From positions 1 through 64,000 of the forward strand of contig JAAEQF010000591.1 in assembly GCA_024231695.1 (NCBI GenBank): a stretch of 64,000 nt of DNA, given 5' to 3'. The translations under genes were made by a program, and so were the position numbers. The stretch comes from FCB group bacterium (lineage in GTDB: Bacteria; Zixibacteria; MSB-5A5; GN15; JAAZOE01). Below, piece by piece: positions 1-7,530 of the stretch (position 1 is its first letter; every line of letters begins with the position of its first letter). The notes under the pieces are model-generated. The model worked only from the letters and a program-made list of their open reading frames with translations, was not told the origin of the DNA and did no database searches.

Positions 1-349
1 CCCCCCTTCGGTTGATTTTCAACTCCATTTTCTTCGCTGCATTCAAAACCGACATCTGGCTGCATTTCAGAAGGTCCGCGAGGTCGGTGCTCGGCATTGC
101 GCCGTACAAAGTCTGGACGGCGTGACCGAAATTAAAAAAGCCTTCCTTTTGGGCGTTCAAATCGAGCCTGGACGGCAGCACGATGCCGCGTTTTTTCATC
201 ATCACGCAGAGCGTACTATGCGGGATTCCAGTATATTGCCCTATAAGTTTTAAGTTGGGGCTGGCATAATAGAGCGCCCCGATTAGCTCTGTGAAGTTTC
301 GGTATTCTGTCCCGTTTTCGCGGTTATGTGCGCCCAAATCAAAGCTCAT
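1..349 (-). CDS. Putative DNA-binding protein, partial (3' end outside window)
   Basis: An open frame of about 116 codons starts with ATG at 349 and runs off the window edge without a stop. The product begins MSFDLGAHNRENGTEYRNF. It contains two helix-turn-helix-like stretches: LKLIGQYTGIPHSTLCVMM near residues 35-50 and a second around TDLADLLKCSQMSVLNAAKK. It is transcribed away from the early plus operon, and a predicted promoter and inverted repeat lie directly upstream, as expected for an autoregulated phage control protein. The start codon lies only about a dozen bases from the predicted -10 box, and no good ribosome binding site is seen. The regulator role is inference from the HTH-like look and the position. 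Confidence 0.6.
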   Translation of the reverse strand, partial: MSFDLGAHNRENGTEYRNFTELIGALYYASPNLKLIGQYTGIPHSTLCVMMKKRGIVLPSRLDLNAQKEGFFNFGHAVQTLYGAMPSTDLADLLKCSQMSVLNAAKKMELKINRRG

Positions 350-355
350 GAAACC

Positions 356-385
356 GTTCTATCATATCAGCCCCCCCCTTGTCAA
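356..385 (-). promoter_or_regulatory. Predicted leftward sigma70-type promoter
   Basis: On the minus strand TTGACA (385-380) is followed after 18 bases by TAGAAC (361-356). The -35 box is consensus and the -10 box is a weaker match. It would drive the partial gene that starts at 349, giving a very short leader. Confidence 0.45.
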
Positions 386-425
386 CCCCCCTACCGATTT
401 TTTTTTGCAGGGGGGGGGTTGACAA
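379..425. repeat. 13-bp perfect inverted repeat spanning two divergent -35 boxes
   Basis: TTGTCAACCCCCC (379-391) is the exact reverse complement of GGGGGGTTGACAA (413-425), with 21 bases including a nine-T tract between the arms. Each arm contains the TTGACA of one of the two divergent promoters. One dimeric protein on this site could therefore control both directions. Direct observation for the repeat, inference for the control. Confidence 0.7.
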
Positions 426-448
426 CGGATACCGGGATATGCTATAAG
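419..448 (+). promoter_or_regulatory. Predicted rightward early promoter
   Basis: TTGACA (419-424) and TATAAG (443-448) are separated by 18 bases. About 30 bases further on come the ribosome site AAGGAGA and the ATG at 478. This is the clearest housekeeping-sigma promoter in the window and should drive the plus-strand recombination operon. Confidence 0.65.
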
Positions 449-477
449 GGTGTAAGGGTGTAAGAAAGGAGAAAAAA

Positions 478-654
478 ATGGCTGAGACAGGGAAACAGGG
501 CGGGAAGAAAATCGGGCGGTCGATGAGAAGCCCGTCCCACCAGCGATACAATCAGACCCACAGGCGCGAAATCAACAAGCGCAACCGGCTACGGCGGCAC
601 CTGAAACGGCACCCTAAGGACGGGGTGGCGGTTGAGGCGTTGGAAAATCTGTAG
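478..654 (+). CDS. Small basic protein, first gene of the early operon
   Basis: 58 codons preceded by a strong AAGGAGA site. The product is rich in Arg, Lys and His, with a basic run KRNRLRRHLKRHP near residues 34-46 and a short acidic C-terminus. The charge suggests contact with nucleic acid, but no family is recognised. It is the first gene after the rightward promoter. The next gene starts 10 bases after its stop. Confidence 0.6.
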   Translation: MAETGKQGGKKIGRSMRSPSHQRYNQTHRREINKRNRLRRHLKRHPKDGVAVEALENL

Positions 655-664
655 GGGGCAAATC

Positions 665-1144
665 ATGGGTTTGAGCAAGGCTCGGATAAAAGGGGAAATC
701 GCGGAGGTTTTAAAAACCGGCAAATGGATGCTTCGGCGTTCTAACAACGGTAAGTCCTATGGGGGGTTCCAGTGGGCGGGGCTTGGTTGTTGGACGGAAG
801 CACCAGATTGGAACCCGGAACCCGAGTGTGGGGGGGGGTTGCACGGATGCGGACCCGCTTCGTCGGGGTTTTGGACAAGTGGTTGTTCTATCGACTTCTG
901 CAAAATTGACGGGGAAGTGGTTGAAATCGACGGGACGAAACTGAAATGCCATCGAGCAATGATTTTACTCCGAGACACCCTTCCCGACAACCTCACAGTC
1001 GGCGGTGGGTTGGATCTCTTCGGCACCGGCATAACCGAACTTCCCGACAACCTCACGGTCGGCGATTGGTTGAATCTTGGGGGCACCGGCATAACCGAAC
1101 TTCCCGACAACGCGATAATAAATGGTGACATTTACTGGCAATAA
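665..1144 (+). CDS. Protein with LPDNLTVGG-type leucine-rich repeats
   Basis: The start is placed at the ATG at 665, about 160 codons, behind a G-rich ribosome site; a longer in-frame reading from 632 overlaps the previous gene. The N-terminal part is Gly/Cys/Trp-rich. The C-terminal third contains almost perfect 23-residue repeats of the form [20 protein letters not shown], and the underlying DNA repeats too (roughly 979-1110). Such repeats occur in phage proteins and fold as a leucine-rich-repeat-like solenoid in related proteins. The function is unknown. Confidence 0.7.
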   Translation: MGLSKARIKGEIAEVLKTGKWMLRRSNNGKSYGGFQWAGLGCWTEAPDWNPEPECGGGLHGCGPASSGFWTSGCSIDFCKIDGEVVEIDGTKLKCHRAMILLRDTLPDNLTVGGGLDLFGTGITELPDNLTVGDWLNLGGTGITELPDNAIINGDIYWQ

Positions 1145-1163
1145 AAACGAAAGGGGAAACGCG

Positions 1164-1568
1164 GTGGTCAACAAAGTAATAATAGTCGGCAATCTCGGGA
1201 AAGACCCGGAGATCCGCTACACCCAGAGCGGAACAGCGGTGGCGAATTTTACCGTAGCCACGTCCGAACGCTGGAAAGACAAGAACACCGGGGAAATGCA
1301 GGAGAGTACCGAGTGGCATCGCATCGTCGCTTGGGGACGGCTGGGGGAAGTCTGTGGGGAATACCTGTCGAAAGGTCGGCAAGTCTACATCGAAGGGAAA
1401 CTCCAGACGAAATCGTGGGAGAAGGACGGCGTGACCCGCTACACCACCGAAGTCGTCGCCCGCGAGATGAAGATGTTGGGCAACAAGGACGACCGGCCAG
1501 CGAAAACCGAATATGACGGACCTACAGTCGTCCCCGCACCGGATGACGGGGATGATGTTCCGTTCTAG
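1164..1568 (+). CDS. ssb: Single-stranded DNA-binding protein
   Basis: 134 residues with a typical bacterial-type OB fold opening [21 protein letters not shown], then the [20 protein letters not shown] segment and an acidic tail ending DDGDDVPF, the motif that recruits partner proteins. The GTG at 1164 is chosen because AAAGGGGA sits about 8 bases upstream and the reading then begins at the usual SSB N-terminus. An ATG at 1122 would add 14 unlikely residues and overlap the previous gene. It should coat ssDNA during phage replication and recombination alongside the ATPase and exonuclease downstream. Confidence 0.95.
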   Translation: MVNKVIIVGNLGKDPEIRYTQSGTAVANFTVATSERWKDKNTGEMQESTEWHRIVAWGRLGEVCGEYLSKGRQVYIEGKLQTKSWEKDGVTRYTTEVVAREMKMLGNKDDRPAKTEYDGPTVVPAPDDGDDVPF

Positions 1569-1577
1569 GGGGTGAAA

Positions 1578-1685
1578 ATGAGATATTTTCAAGAGTTTGC
1601 GGTTGCCGTGGCGATAATTTTCATTATCGCAGAAGTCTTGTTTCGGTCTGCCGGGACATCTTTCTGGACGGCGCTCGGGGGGTGA
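1578..1685 (+). CDS. 35-residue single-span membrane protein
   Basis: ATG at 1578 behind GGGGGTGA. The product has one hydrophobic stretch, FAVAVAIIFIIAEVLF, ending just before a short polar tail. The stop is two bases from the next start, so it sits neatly in the operon. The function is unknown. Confidence 0.5.
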   Translation: MRYFQEFAVAVAIIFIIAEVLFRSAGTSFWTALGG

Positions 1686-1686
1686 T

Positions 1687-1995
1687 ATGCCAATCGGAAC
1701 ATTGAGTTTCCACGAGCATTTCGAAGTCCTGTGGGACATCGAGTTCGACTATGAACCAAAAGAAAAGGCGATAGCAGATTACCGCCGGGACGTATACTAT
1801 CCGGGTTGCGAAGAAACTGTAACCGTGACGCAAATCGGTCTTGTGTCTGACTCAGGAGATGGCGAGTTGGTTCTCAACCAAGACCAATTCAACGCCGTCA
1901 TGGGGCAGATTGGGGACCAAATTACTGAAGCGTGCATCGAACACGCGCATTATTTCGGGTATGCGGGACGGTATCGTATGCAACAAACAATGTAA
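1687..1995 (+). CDS. Hypothetical protein
   Basis: 102 residues, acidic, opening MPIGTLSFHEHFEVLWDIEF, with no recognised domain. It sits between the small membrane protein and the recombination ATPase and is separated from the latter by a good AAGGAGA site, so it belongs to the same transcript. Confidence 0.6.
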   Translation: MPIGTLSFHEHFEVLWDIEFDYEPKEKAIADYRRDVYYPGCEETVTVTQIGLVSDSGDGELVLNQDQFNAVMGQIGDQITEACIEHAHYFGYAGRYRMQQTM

Positions 1996-2012
1996 TAATA
2001 TAAGGAGAGATA

Positions 2013-2918
2013 ATGTTAAAAATTCTGAGAGCGTCTGACCCGTTGGTTATCGACCAATTAGTCGTTTGCATTTACTCCAACCCCGGCCTGGGCAAGACAA
2101 CCCTCGGATTCTCCGCAAATGCCCCCCTGCTGCTCGATTTTGACAAAGGCGCAGGGCGGGCCGCATCCAGGGGGGACAGCGTACAGATCGACACCTGGCC
2201 GGAGGTGACGGGCATCACCAAGGATGACTTGGCACCCTACCAAACCATAGTGGTTGATACAGTTGGCCGCGCCCTCGACATTCTCACCACAGACATCATC
2301 CGGCGATACCCCAAGAAAGGCTACGGTGGGGCACTCTCACTTCAGGGGTACGGCACCCTAAAAGCTGAGTTTACCGCATGGTTGAAGGCTATCCGGCAGT
2401 TGGGAAAGGACGTTGTTTTGATTGCTCACTCTTCGGAGGACAAATCCGGTGATGAAATCATCGAGCGCCTGGATGTCCAGGGCGGGTCCAAAGGGGAAAT
2501 CTACAAAAGCGCCGATGCCATGGGTAGGTTATCCCTAGTGAACGGGCAGAGAGTTCTGAATTTTTCCCCGACCGATACGACTTTCGGTAAAAACCCCGCT
2601 GGAACGCAGCCCTTAAACGTACCGGACGCTGACATCGCCCCGGTATTTCTCGGCGGGGTGGTTGACGGCATCAAGGAAAAAATAAACGCATTAACCGACG
2701 AGCAGCAGAACCGCCAGAACATGATCGCTGATTGGGCCGCGAGTGTGGAAGTCGCCACTACGGCAGACGATTTCAATGAACTTGTGAAACAGGTCAAGAA
2801 GGCAGACAAGTCTGTCCAAAAAACGGTGAAGGGTCTGCTGCACAAATCTGCCATCTCGCTTGGACTCGTTTACGATAAGGGCAAGGGCGGCTACGCAACG
2901 GAAAAAGTCGAAGGATGA
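2013..2918 (+). CDS. P-loop recombination ATPase (Sak4 / AAA_24 type)
   Basis: 301 residues with the Walker A motif SNPGLGKTT at 22-30 and a Walker B-like TIVVDTVG near 78-84. The fold is that of phage nucleotide-binding proteins of the AAA_24/Sak4 group, RecA-like single-strand annealing ATPases. It lies between SSB and a PD-(D/E)XK exonuclease and overlaps the latter by 4 bases (ATGA), the usual arrangement of a phage recombination module. The role in annealing or strand exchange is inferred from family and context. Confidence 0.88.
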   Translation: MLKILRASDPLVIDQLVVCIYSNPGLGKTTLGFSANAPLLLDFDKGAGRAASRGDSVQIDTWPEVTGITKDDLAPYQTIVVDTVGRALDILTTDIIRRYPKKGYGGALSLQGYGTLKAEFTAWLKAIRQLGKDVVLIAHSSEDKSGDEIIERLDVQGGSKGEIYKSADAMGRLSLVNGQRVLNFSPTDTTFGKNPAGTQPLNVPDADIAPVFLGGVVDGIKEKINALTDEQQNRQNMIADWAASVEVATTADDFNELVKQVKKADKSVQKTVKGLLHKSAISLGLVYDKGKGGYATEKVEG

Positions 2919-3514
2919 AAATCACCCTGCACGTTACAGACATCGACAGCTACGTTTGGTTCAGGCGCATCGAATCCATGACCGTTGAAGAAATGCGGGG
3001 CCGGTTACTCCGCACAGCGCCAGCCAATGACCAAATGCGGATGGGGACCGCTTGGCATTCGATTCTTGAAGACCCGCCGGAAGAAATAGACGAAATTGAA
3101 CGGGACGGTTTCACGTTCAACGTAGCCTGTGACGCTGAGATTGTCCTGCCTCAGATCCGAGAAGTCAGAGCTTGCGAGAACTATTTTATTGACGGGGTTG
3201 AAATCAGACTCACCGGGAAATGTGACGGAGCCAGCGGGAACAAAATCACTGACCATAAGCTCACGTTCAAGCCAAACCCCACCACCTACACGACCGCATA
3301 CCAGTGGCGGGCATATCTGGACATCTTCAACGCCGATGTTTTCGAGTACATTATTTATTCGGCCCGAAAGAAAAAAGACATCGTCACAATCCACGATGTT
3401 TCCACCATGAGAATGTATCGGTATCCGGGGATGGAAAGCGATTTGAAAGTAGGCATATTCGAACTGCTGCAATTCATTAAAGCGTATGTGCCGGAGAAAC
3501 TGGAAACGGCATGA
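2915..3514 (+). CDS. PD-(D/E)XK exonuclease (RecB/Cas4-like)
   Basis: 199 residues. The motif order fits PD-(D/E)XK nucleases: RMGTAWHSILE near 42-52 supplies the early His/Glu, LTGKCDG followed by ITDHKL supplies the catalytic D...DxK core near 98-112, and YQWRAYL near 128-134 is the Q-containing motif. There are no clustered cysteines of an Fe-S site, unlike true Cas4. It probably resects DNA ends to make ssDNA for the neighbouring ATPase and SSB. The start overlaps the ATPase stop and its end overlaps the next gene. Confidence 0.88.
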   Translation: MKITLHVTDIDSYVWFRRIESMTVEEMRGRLLRTAPANDQMRMGTAWHSILEDPPEEIDEIERDGFTFNVACDAEIVLPQIREVRACENYFIDGVEIRLTGKCDGASGNKITDHKLTFKPNPTTYTTAYQWRAYLDIFNADVFEYIIYSARKKKDIVTIHDVSTMRMYRYPGMESDLKVGIFELLQFIKAYVPEKLETA

Positions 3515-3924
3515 ACTTCCCAGCGTACTCAGACGAGCAACGCAAACTCCAGGTGAACTGGGAATTGGTCGCTACCCATGTGGCCCGCTGGAAACCCAAG
3601 ACATTTTTTGACATTTCCATCACCCGAAAACAGAAACGGGATAGCGATCCGCTGCGGGGATATTATTTCTCCACGGTCCTGCGGATATTCGCGGAAAACC
3701 AGGGGTACGACCGGCATGATGAAAAACTGTTTCACCATCAACTCAAAGCAATATTTTTTCAGATTAAACCGGATAAACTCGGCGTTTACCGGGACGTCCC
3801 GCACGTTTTCCATAAGGAGAAATCCGAACTGGATGTACCGAGAAAACGGCAGTTTGTCTCTTGGGTGAAACGATTCGCCGCTGAACAAGGCTGCTACATT
3901 CCGGACCCCGGAGAACCGGCATGA
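3511..3924 (+). CDS. Phage recombination-module protein of unknown fold
   Basis: 137 residues, coupled to the exonuclease by an ATGA overlap. It has a basic centre (RKQKRDSDPLRGYYFSTVL) and a C-terminal block, FVSWVKRFAAEQGCYIPDPGE, of a kind seen at the end of NinB-like phage recombination proteins. The similarity is weak, so NinB/Orf-like mediator is only a suggestion. The gene order SSB, ATPase, exonuclease, this protein, HNH-like protein argues for a DNA-processing role. Confidence 0.6.
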   Translation: MNFPAYSDEQRKLQVNWELVATHVARWKPKTFFDISITRKQKRDSDPLRGYYFSTVLRIFAENQGYDRHDEKLFHHQLKAIFFQIKPDKLGVYRDVPHVFHKEKSELDVPRKRQFVSWVKRFAAEQGCYIPDPGEPA

Positions 3925-4223
3925 CCCCGATGCCAAAAATCAAAATGTACCGCAACCCCCGCTATTTAAAATGGCTCCGAACTCAGCCTTGTGCTGCCTG
4001 CGGGGCCATGCGGTCGGATAACATGGATATTGTAGCGGCGCATCAACGGGATTTACCGGGGCATGGGGGTGGAACCGGCATTAAACCGCACGATACATAT
4101 TGTCTCCCGCTCTGCGATGCCTGTCATAAATTGAGCCACCAAGGATATGCCGTTTTCGCGGACACAGCAGAGAGTTGTCTTGACCATTTCACCCGGTTTC
4201 TGGCGCAGGGAGGGAAACCTTAA
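3921..4223 (+). CDS. HNH/Ref-like zinc-binding nuclease candidate
   Basis: 100 residues. Visible motifs are YLKWLRTQPCAACG, then AAHQRDLPGHGGGTGIKP, then CLPLCDACHKLSHQ, giving four paired cysteines and several histidines. This pattern is common to small phage HNH-type proteins related to Ref/YbcO, which cleave or process DNA in recombination. The start is ATG 3921, overlapping the previous stop; ATG 3930 is also possible. Confidence 0.75.
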   Translation: MTPMPKIKMYRNPRYLKWLRTQPCAACGAMRSDNMDIVAAHQRDLPGHGGGTGIKPHDTYCLPLCDACHKLSHQGYAVFADTAESCLDHFTRFLAQGGKP

Positions 4224-4411
4224 TGCCAAAATATACACCTACTCCCGATGATTTGTATGAAACGAAACCCTGTTTTGTTTGTGGCAGAGATGTCCTGGAC
4301 GAAGGGGCAGAAACGTGCAGCCATCTATGCGAACAGCTAAAGCAAAACTTTGACGACGATTGGGAATGGTTCTTGTGGAAAGACTACGAAGGAGAAGAAG
4401 ACGATTTTTAA
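4223..4411 (+). CDS. Small zinc-ribbon protein
   Basis: 62 residues with CFVCGRD and CSHLC forming a likely zinc site, followed by a Trp-rich acidic tail. The ATG shares its A with the TAA stop of the gene before. Function unknown. Confidence 0.65.
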   Translation: MPKYTPTPDDLYETKPCFVCGRDVLDEGAETCSHLCEQLKQNFDDDWEWFLWKDYEGEEDDF

Positions 4412-4428
4412 ACCGTTAGGAGGAACCA

Positions 4429-4644
4429 ATGAAACGAAGAGTCGAATATTTCGAATGGCAGAAACAGGCCGGGGAAATAACGCTGAAAAAGGTCAAGAAA
4501 GGGGAGGCCACGTTTCACCAGTTCGGCATTGACTTTATGGAAGTCGATACCGGATGCGGGCAGTTTACCACAGCCGTCATCGAGTTGGACGATGGGACCG
4601 TTTTAAATGTCGCAGCGGAAACAATTCGGTTTTTGGAGGGATAG
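4429..4644 (+). CDS. Hypothetical protein
   Basis: 71 residues behind the strong site TTAGGAGGAACC. It looks like a small beta-rich domain (FTTAVIELDDGTVLNVAAETI). Not recognised. Confidence 0.65.
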   Translation: MKRRVEYFEWQKQAGEITLKKVKKGEATFHQFGIDFMEVDTGCGQFTTAVIELDDGTVLNVAAETIRFLEG

Positions 4645-4646
4645 CG

Positions 4647-4877
4647 ATGCAATGCCCAAATTGCGGCGAAGACCGCATTAAAAAGCAAACGTGGCAAGAC
4701 GATATCTGGGGCGCTTGGACAACCGTAGAGACATTTCTGCAATGCTCAGATTGCGGGTGGACGTATCATAACTCCTACGGGCATACGGCAATCAACGGTG
4801 TGCCGGAAACGCCGGATGAGATTGACGAGTATGGTATCGACGGGGTTGAGTACCCGGCATCACGGGAGGCGGGATAG
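4647..4877 (+). CDS. Zinc-ribbon protein
   Basis: 76 residues from ATG 4647, chosen because GGAGGG lies 7 bases upstream and the protein then opens with MQCPNCGED. Two CxxC pairs, CPNCG and CSDCG, bracket about 30 residues, a classic zinc ribbon. The acidic C-terminus is unremarkable. Function unknown. Confidence 0.7.
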   Translation: MQCPNCGEDRIKKQTWQDDIWGAWTTVETFLQCSDCGWTYHNSYGHTAINGVPETPDEIDEYGIDGVEYPASREAG

Positions 4878-5537
4878 ATGAAAACCAGACCGATTTTATT
4901 CTCAGGCCCGATGGTACGGGCGATTTTGGAAGGGCGGAAAACTCAAACGCGTAGGGTGGTGAAAACACCACAACCATCAAATGAAGTCGGAGAGTTTTTG
5001 CGCCAACTATGGCCGTGCCGCCGGGGGAAATACGATTATATGGGCGATCCGGAAAAGGGGCATGAAGTTTCGCTAAAACCGTATGCGTTCCCCGGAGAAA
5101 GGCTGTGGGTTCGGGAAACTTGGGCAGATGTAAATAATTTCGGCGTAGAGGCCATAGCCTACCGGGCGGACGGGGATGTCATCAATGTGCCGAAAGATGA
5201 TGATTTCAAGTTCATCCCTCCCGTACCAGAAAAATGGTGGTTTGCGGTATGGGCTGGTGACCTGATTGCTGGGCATGAAAAAGGTTGGCATCCCTCCATC
5301 CACATGCCCCGCTGGGCCTCGCGCATCACCCTTGAGGTTACAGGTATCCGGGTGGAGAGGGTGCAGGATATTTCGGAGGCAGACGCACGGGCAGAGGGTG
5401 TTGTCCCCGATGAAGACAACCCAACAGGTGTACCCTATAGAGATACATTCGCCTTTGTGTGGGATTTCATCAACGGCAAAAAACACCCGTGGGATAGCAA
5501 CCCCTGGGTTTGGGTAGTGGATTTTCGGAGCGCATAG
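4878..5537 (+). CDS. ASCH-like phage protein
   Basis: 219 residues opening MKTRPILFSGPMVRAILEGR followed by KTQTRR, the signature of a widespread phage family with an ASCH-like (PUA-related) RNA-binding fold. GERLWVRETWA, PRWASRITLEV and the C-terminal NPWVWVVDF are further conserved blocks. Such proteins are thought to bind RNA or modified nucleotides; the exact role is unknown. It starts directly after the preceding stop. Confidence 0.8.
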   Translation: MKTRPILFSGPMVRAILEGRKTQTRRVVKTPQPSNEVGEFLRQLWPCRRGKYDYMGDPEKGHEVSLKPYAFPGERLWVRETWADVNNFGVEAIAYRADGDVINVPKDDDFKFIPPVPEKWWFAVWAGDLIAGHEKGWHPSIHMPRWASRITLEVTGIRVERVQDISEADARAEGVVPDEDNPTGVPYRDTFAFVWDFINGKKHPWDSNPWVWVVDFRSA

Positions 5538-5540
5538 CCC

Positions 5541-5654
5541 ATGAACCGCCCCACGGGGCTAACGCCGATGCCCGACTATGGAGAGTTGCTGGGGAAGGAT
5601 GGATGTAGGAGTACCGGGCCATGGACCGGGAAGAACGAAACCCATCTGGAGTGA
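5541..5654 (+). CDS. Possible small protein
   Basis: 37 codons from ATG 5541, four bases after the previous stop, opening MNRPTGLTPMPDYGELLG. It fills an otherwise empty stretch, but has no clear ribosome site and no recognised family. Confidence 0.4.
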   Translation: MNRPTGLTPMPDYGELLGKDGCRSTGPWTGKNETHLE

Positions 5655-5749
5655 AAAAACCGGTCGACCCCGTGCCAGCAGGGCGGACTCTCCACCAGTT
5701 GCCCACAGTACCCGGTACACGCGCCCGACGAGAAAGATGGAGGATGTGA
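5651..5749 (+). CDS. Possible 32-residue basic peptide
   Basis: A GTG at 5651 overlaps the previous stop (GTGA), and its own TGA overlaps the ATG at 5749. This chain of coupled ends is suggestive, but the peptide is short, Arg/Pro-rich and without a ribosome site, so it may be chance. Confidence 0.25.
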   Translation: MKKPVDPVPAGRTLHQLPTVPGTRARRERWRM

Positions 5750-6294
5750 TGAAAAGAGAAAAATTAGCAGAAGCATTGGACGGGCAGGAATACCCCGGAG
5801 TTATTACACCTTATGCCAACGAGATCATGGAGGGCACAGACCTTGTGGTGGTCTTCGGTGGGTCTGACGATCTAATGGAATTTTGGGGAGCCATCAATGA
5901 CGAACTCGGGTGCTACGAAGGCGGCCGAGCCTTTTTGACGAACCGGGGGTTGCTGGAAAACGAATGTGAAGAGGATGGATGCCCGTATTTCCAGCGGGAG
6001 ATTGACAGAGCGCAAAGAATCGATGCGATTTGGTGTCCCAAAGATAAAAACGGCCAGATCATCGCATCATGGACGTATGAAACAAGCATCCCCCATTCCA
6101 CCTTCCGCGCCATGGAAGACGGGGACATTTATTGTATCGGCATCGTTTTCAATTTGAGTGATGCACTTCCCCCTACCAAATCCCATACTGAGCATTCCGA
6201 AGCGGAGACTTGCACCTGCAACCGGTCAGATCCGATACCGTATATGCCGATCATGGGATGGAAATGCAGACAATGCGGTGGGCATGTTGATTAG
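5749..6294 (+). CDS. Hypothetical protein with C-terminal zinc finger
   Basis: 181 residues from ATG 5749 (TGGAGG upstream); the longer reading from 5578 has no ribosome site and an atypical composition. The middle contains CxxxxC-type spacing (ENECEEDGCPYF). The end has CTCNRSD...WKCRQCGGH, a likely zinc ribbon. No family is recognised. Confidence 0.65.
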   Translation: MKREKLAEALDGQEYPGVITPYANEIMEGTDLVVVFGGSDDLMEFWGAINDELGCYEGGRAFLTNRGLLENECEEDGCPYFQREIDRAQRIDAIWCPKDKNGQIIASWTYETSIPHSTFRAMEDGDIYCIGIVFNLSDALPPTKSHTEHSEAETCTCNRSDPIPYMPIMGWKCRQCGGHVD

Positions 6295-6347
6295 CCTTAA
6301 CCATCGGTGAAACGCGATAAATGCCGAGAGGCAGACAAGGAGGGGTG

Positions 6348-6626
6348 ATGCCGACAAACTGCACCAGATGCGAGGGGACCGGGTTCCTGAATGTCAACCA
6401 ATACACAGAAATAACCGGCATAGATTTTTATGAACTTGCCGACCCCCATGCCACTATTCTGGAGTGGATGAAGGGGGATTTTTGGGACCACGATGTTCAG
6501 GTTTGTGATTGCTGCGGAGATGGGGAGGATTGGTACGGGACACCCGGTGAACACTACAATGAATCAGATCCCTACGGATCGGGTGGTCCATATGCCTACA
6601 ACGGCGGTCTGTGCGAGTGTCATTGA
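6348..6626 (+). CDS. DnaJ-like zinc-finger small protein
   Basis: 92 residues from ATG 6348 behind AAGGAGGGG. It opens MPTNCTRCEGTGFLN and later has CDCCGDGEDW and a final CECH, resembling one DnaJ-type CxxCxGxG zinc repeat. The role is unknown. It lies inside the segment bounded by the 21-bp repeats. Confidence 0.7.
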   Translation: MPTNCTRCEGTGFLNVNQYTEITGIDFYELADPHATILEWMKGDFWDHDVQVCDCCGDGEDWYGTPGEHYNESDPYGSGGPYAYNGGLCECH

Positions 6627-6660
6627 AACACATGGGGCGGTGAACTGAAAGGAGGGGTGA

Positions 6661-6819
6661 GTGGACTGGACAGATGAAATAAAGTGGTACAGGAAATGGC
6701 TAAAACGCATCGACATGGACGGCCCCGTGACCGCCGAAAATGCGGAGGACATGCGCCGCTGGGCAAGAATCGCACTGATGAAGCGGACGCCCATCTCGGG
6801 GGCAGACAAGGAGGGGTGA
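6661..6819 (+). CDS. Small hypothetical protein, GTG start
   Basis: 52 codons from GTG 6661 behind AAGGAGGGGTGA. The product is charged and Trp-rich (DWTDEIKWYRKWLKRID) with an amphipathic helix look. Its stop overlaps the next ATG (TGATG). It ends GADKEG, encoded by the second copy of the 21-bp repeat. Confidence 0.6.
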   Translation: MDWTDEIKWYRKWLKRIDMDGPVTAENAEDMRRWARIALMKRTPISGADKEG

Positions 6820-7055
6820 TGGACTTCGAAAAAGAGTTAGAAAATTTAATCAACCGGCACAGCATCGAAAACGACAGCAATACACCGGATTATATTCTGG
6901 CACAGTACATATCCGGGTGTCTTGCCGCCTTCACAACCGCAGTTCAACAACGGGAAGGGTGGTACGGAAGAGATCCCCGACCGTCTTTCACCGAGGATCA
7001 TACTCCCGCGCCGGGTCGGGAATCGAAAACTGACGGCTCCAGGCAACCAAAATAG
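6819..7055 (+). CDS. Small phage protein, last gene of the plus operon
   Basis: 78 residues opening MDFEKELENLINRHSIENDS, a form met in many phages as a small protein of unknown function; the conserved part ends near REGWYGRDPRPS. The last 23 codons overlap the 3' end of the convergent minus-strand gene (6988-7530). Confidence 0.7.
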   Translation: MDFEKELENLINRHSIENDSNTPDYILAQYISGCLAAFTTAVQQREGWYGRDPRPSFTEDHTPAPGRESKTDGSRQPK

Positions 7056-7530
7056 TCGGCTTGGGCAAATCCTTACCCTTGATTTGAAAGCGGTAGACCG
7101 CACCACCGTCAAACTCCCGGCATCCCTCGCAGGGGCCGGTGTGATTCCCCTGGGCCACTAGCATTCCGTCACTATCCCGTAGGACCGCTCCCGGTGTTCC
7201 CCACTCTTTGGGATATACCAAGGCCGCTGTGTCTGTCTCAGACGTTCCCCTCCACAGAATATGGGCCGTTTCGATGGACGGGGGGCCGGGTTGGTCGTCT
7301 GGTTTTTCTGCCAGTTTCGCCCAGCCAAGTTCCGGCCCCACCTTTGCGATATTCAGCGTCACAATTTGTTCGATAATCTGGTCTATCGTTTTCCCCTTGC
7401 GGTACCGGGTTAGAATCGCCCGTACAAAGCGGGGAATGTCTTCTGGTTGCTGAATCCCCTGGATGGACGGTGATGCACCCGCGTTTCTCCGGTTTGCCAG
7501 AATCGCCGCTATGATCGCTTCGCTACTCAT
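6988..7530 (-). CDS. Hypothetical protein, last gene of the late operon
   Basis: 180 residues. The start is ATG 7530, because GGAGGAAACA precedes it and it overlaps the end of the lipoprotein gene; a TTG 12 bases earlier is less likely. The N-terminal half is helical. The C-terminal half has CEGCREFDGGAVYRFQIKG and looks like a small beta domain. No family is recognised. It converges on and overlaps the plus-strand gene ending at 7055. Confidence 0.6.
   Translation of the reverse strand: MSSEAIIAAILANRRNAGASPSIQGIQQPEDIPRFVRAILTRYRKGKTIDQIIEQIVTLNIAKVGPELGWAKLAEKPDDQPGPPSIETAHILWRGTSETDTAALVYPKEWGTPGAVLRDSDGMLVAQGNHTGPCEGCREFDGGAVYRFQIKGKDLPKPTILVAWSRQFSIPDPAREYDPR

Larger units (their letters stand above)
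6330..6821. repeat. 21-bp exact direct repeats flanking a two-gene segment
   Basis: The same 21 bases, GGCAGACAAGGAGGGG plus TGATG, lie at 6330-6350 and 6801-6821. Each copy holds a ribosome site and the start codon of a gene (6348 and 6819). In the second copy the first part also encodes the C-terminus ADKEG of the preceding gene. The 471 bp between copies hold two genes, as if this segment had been inserted or duplicated by recombination at the junction. Confidence 0.8.

Noticed and set aside
1053-1739. 228-codon minus-strand reading over the SSB gene
   Set aside because: Antisense to ssb and neighbours; composition is that of a reverse-complement shadow.
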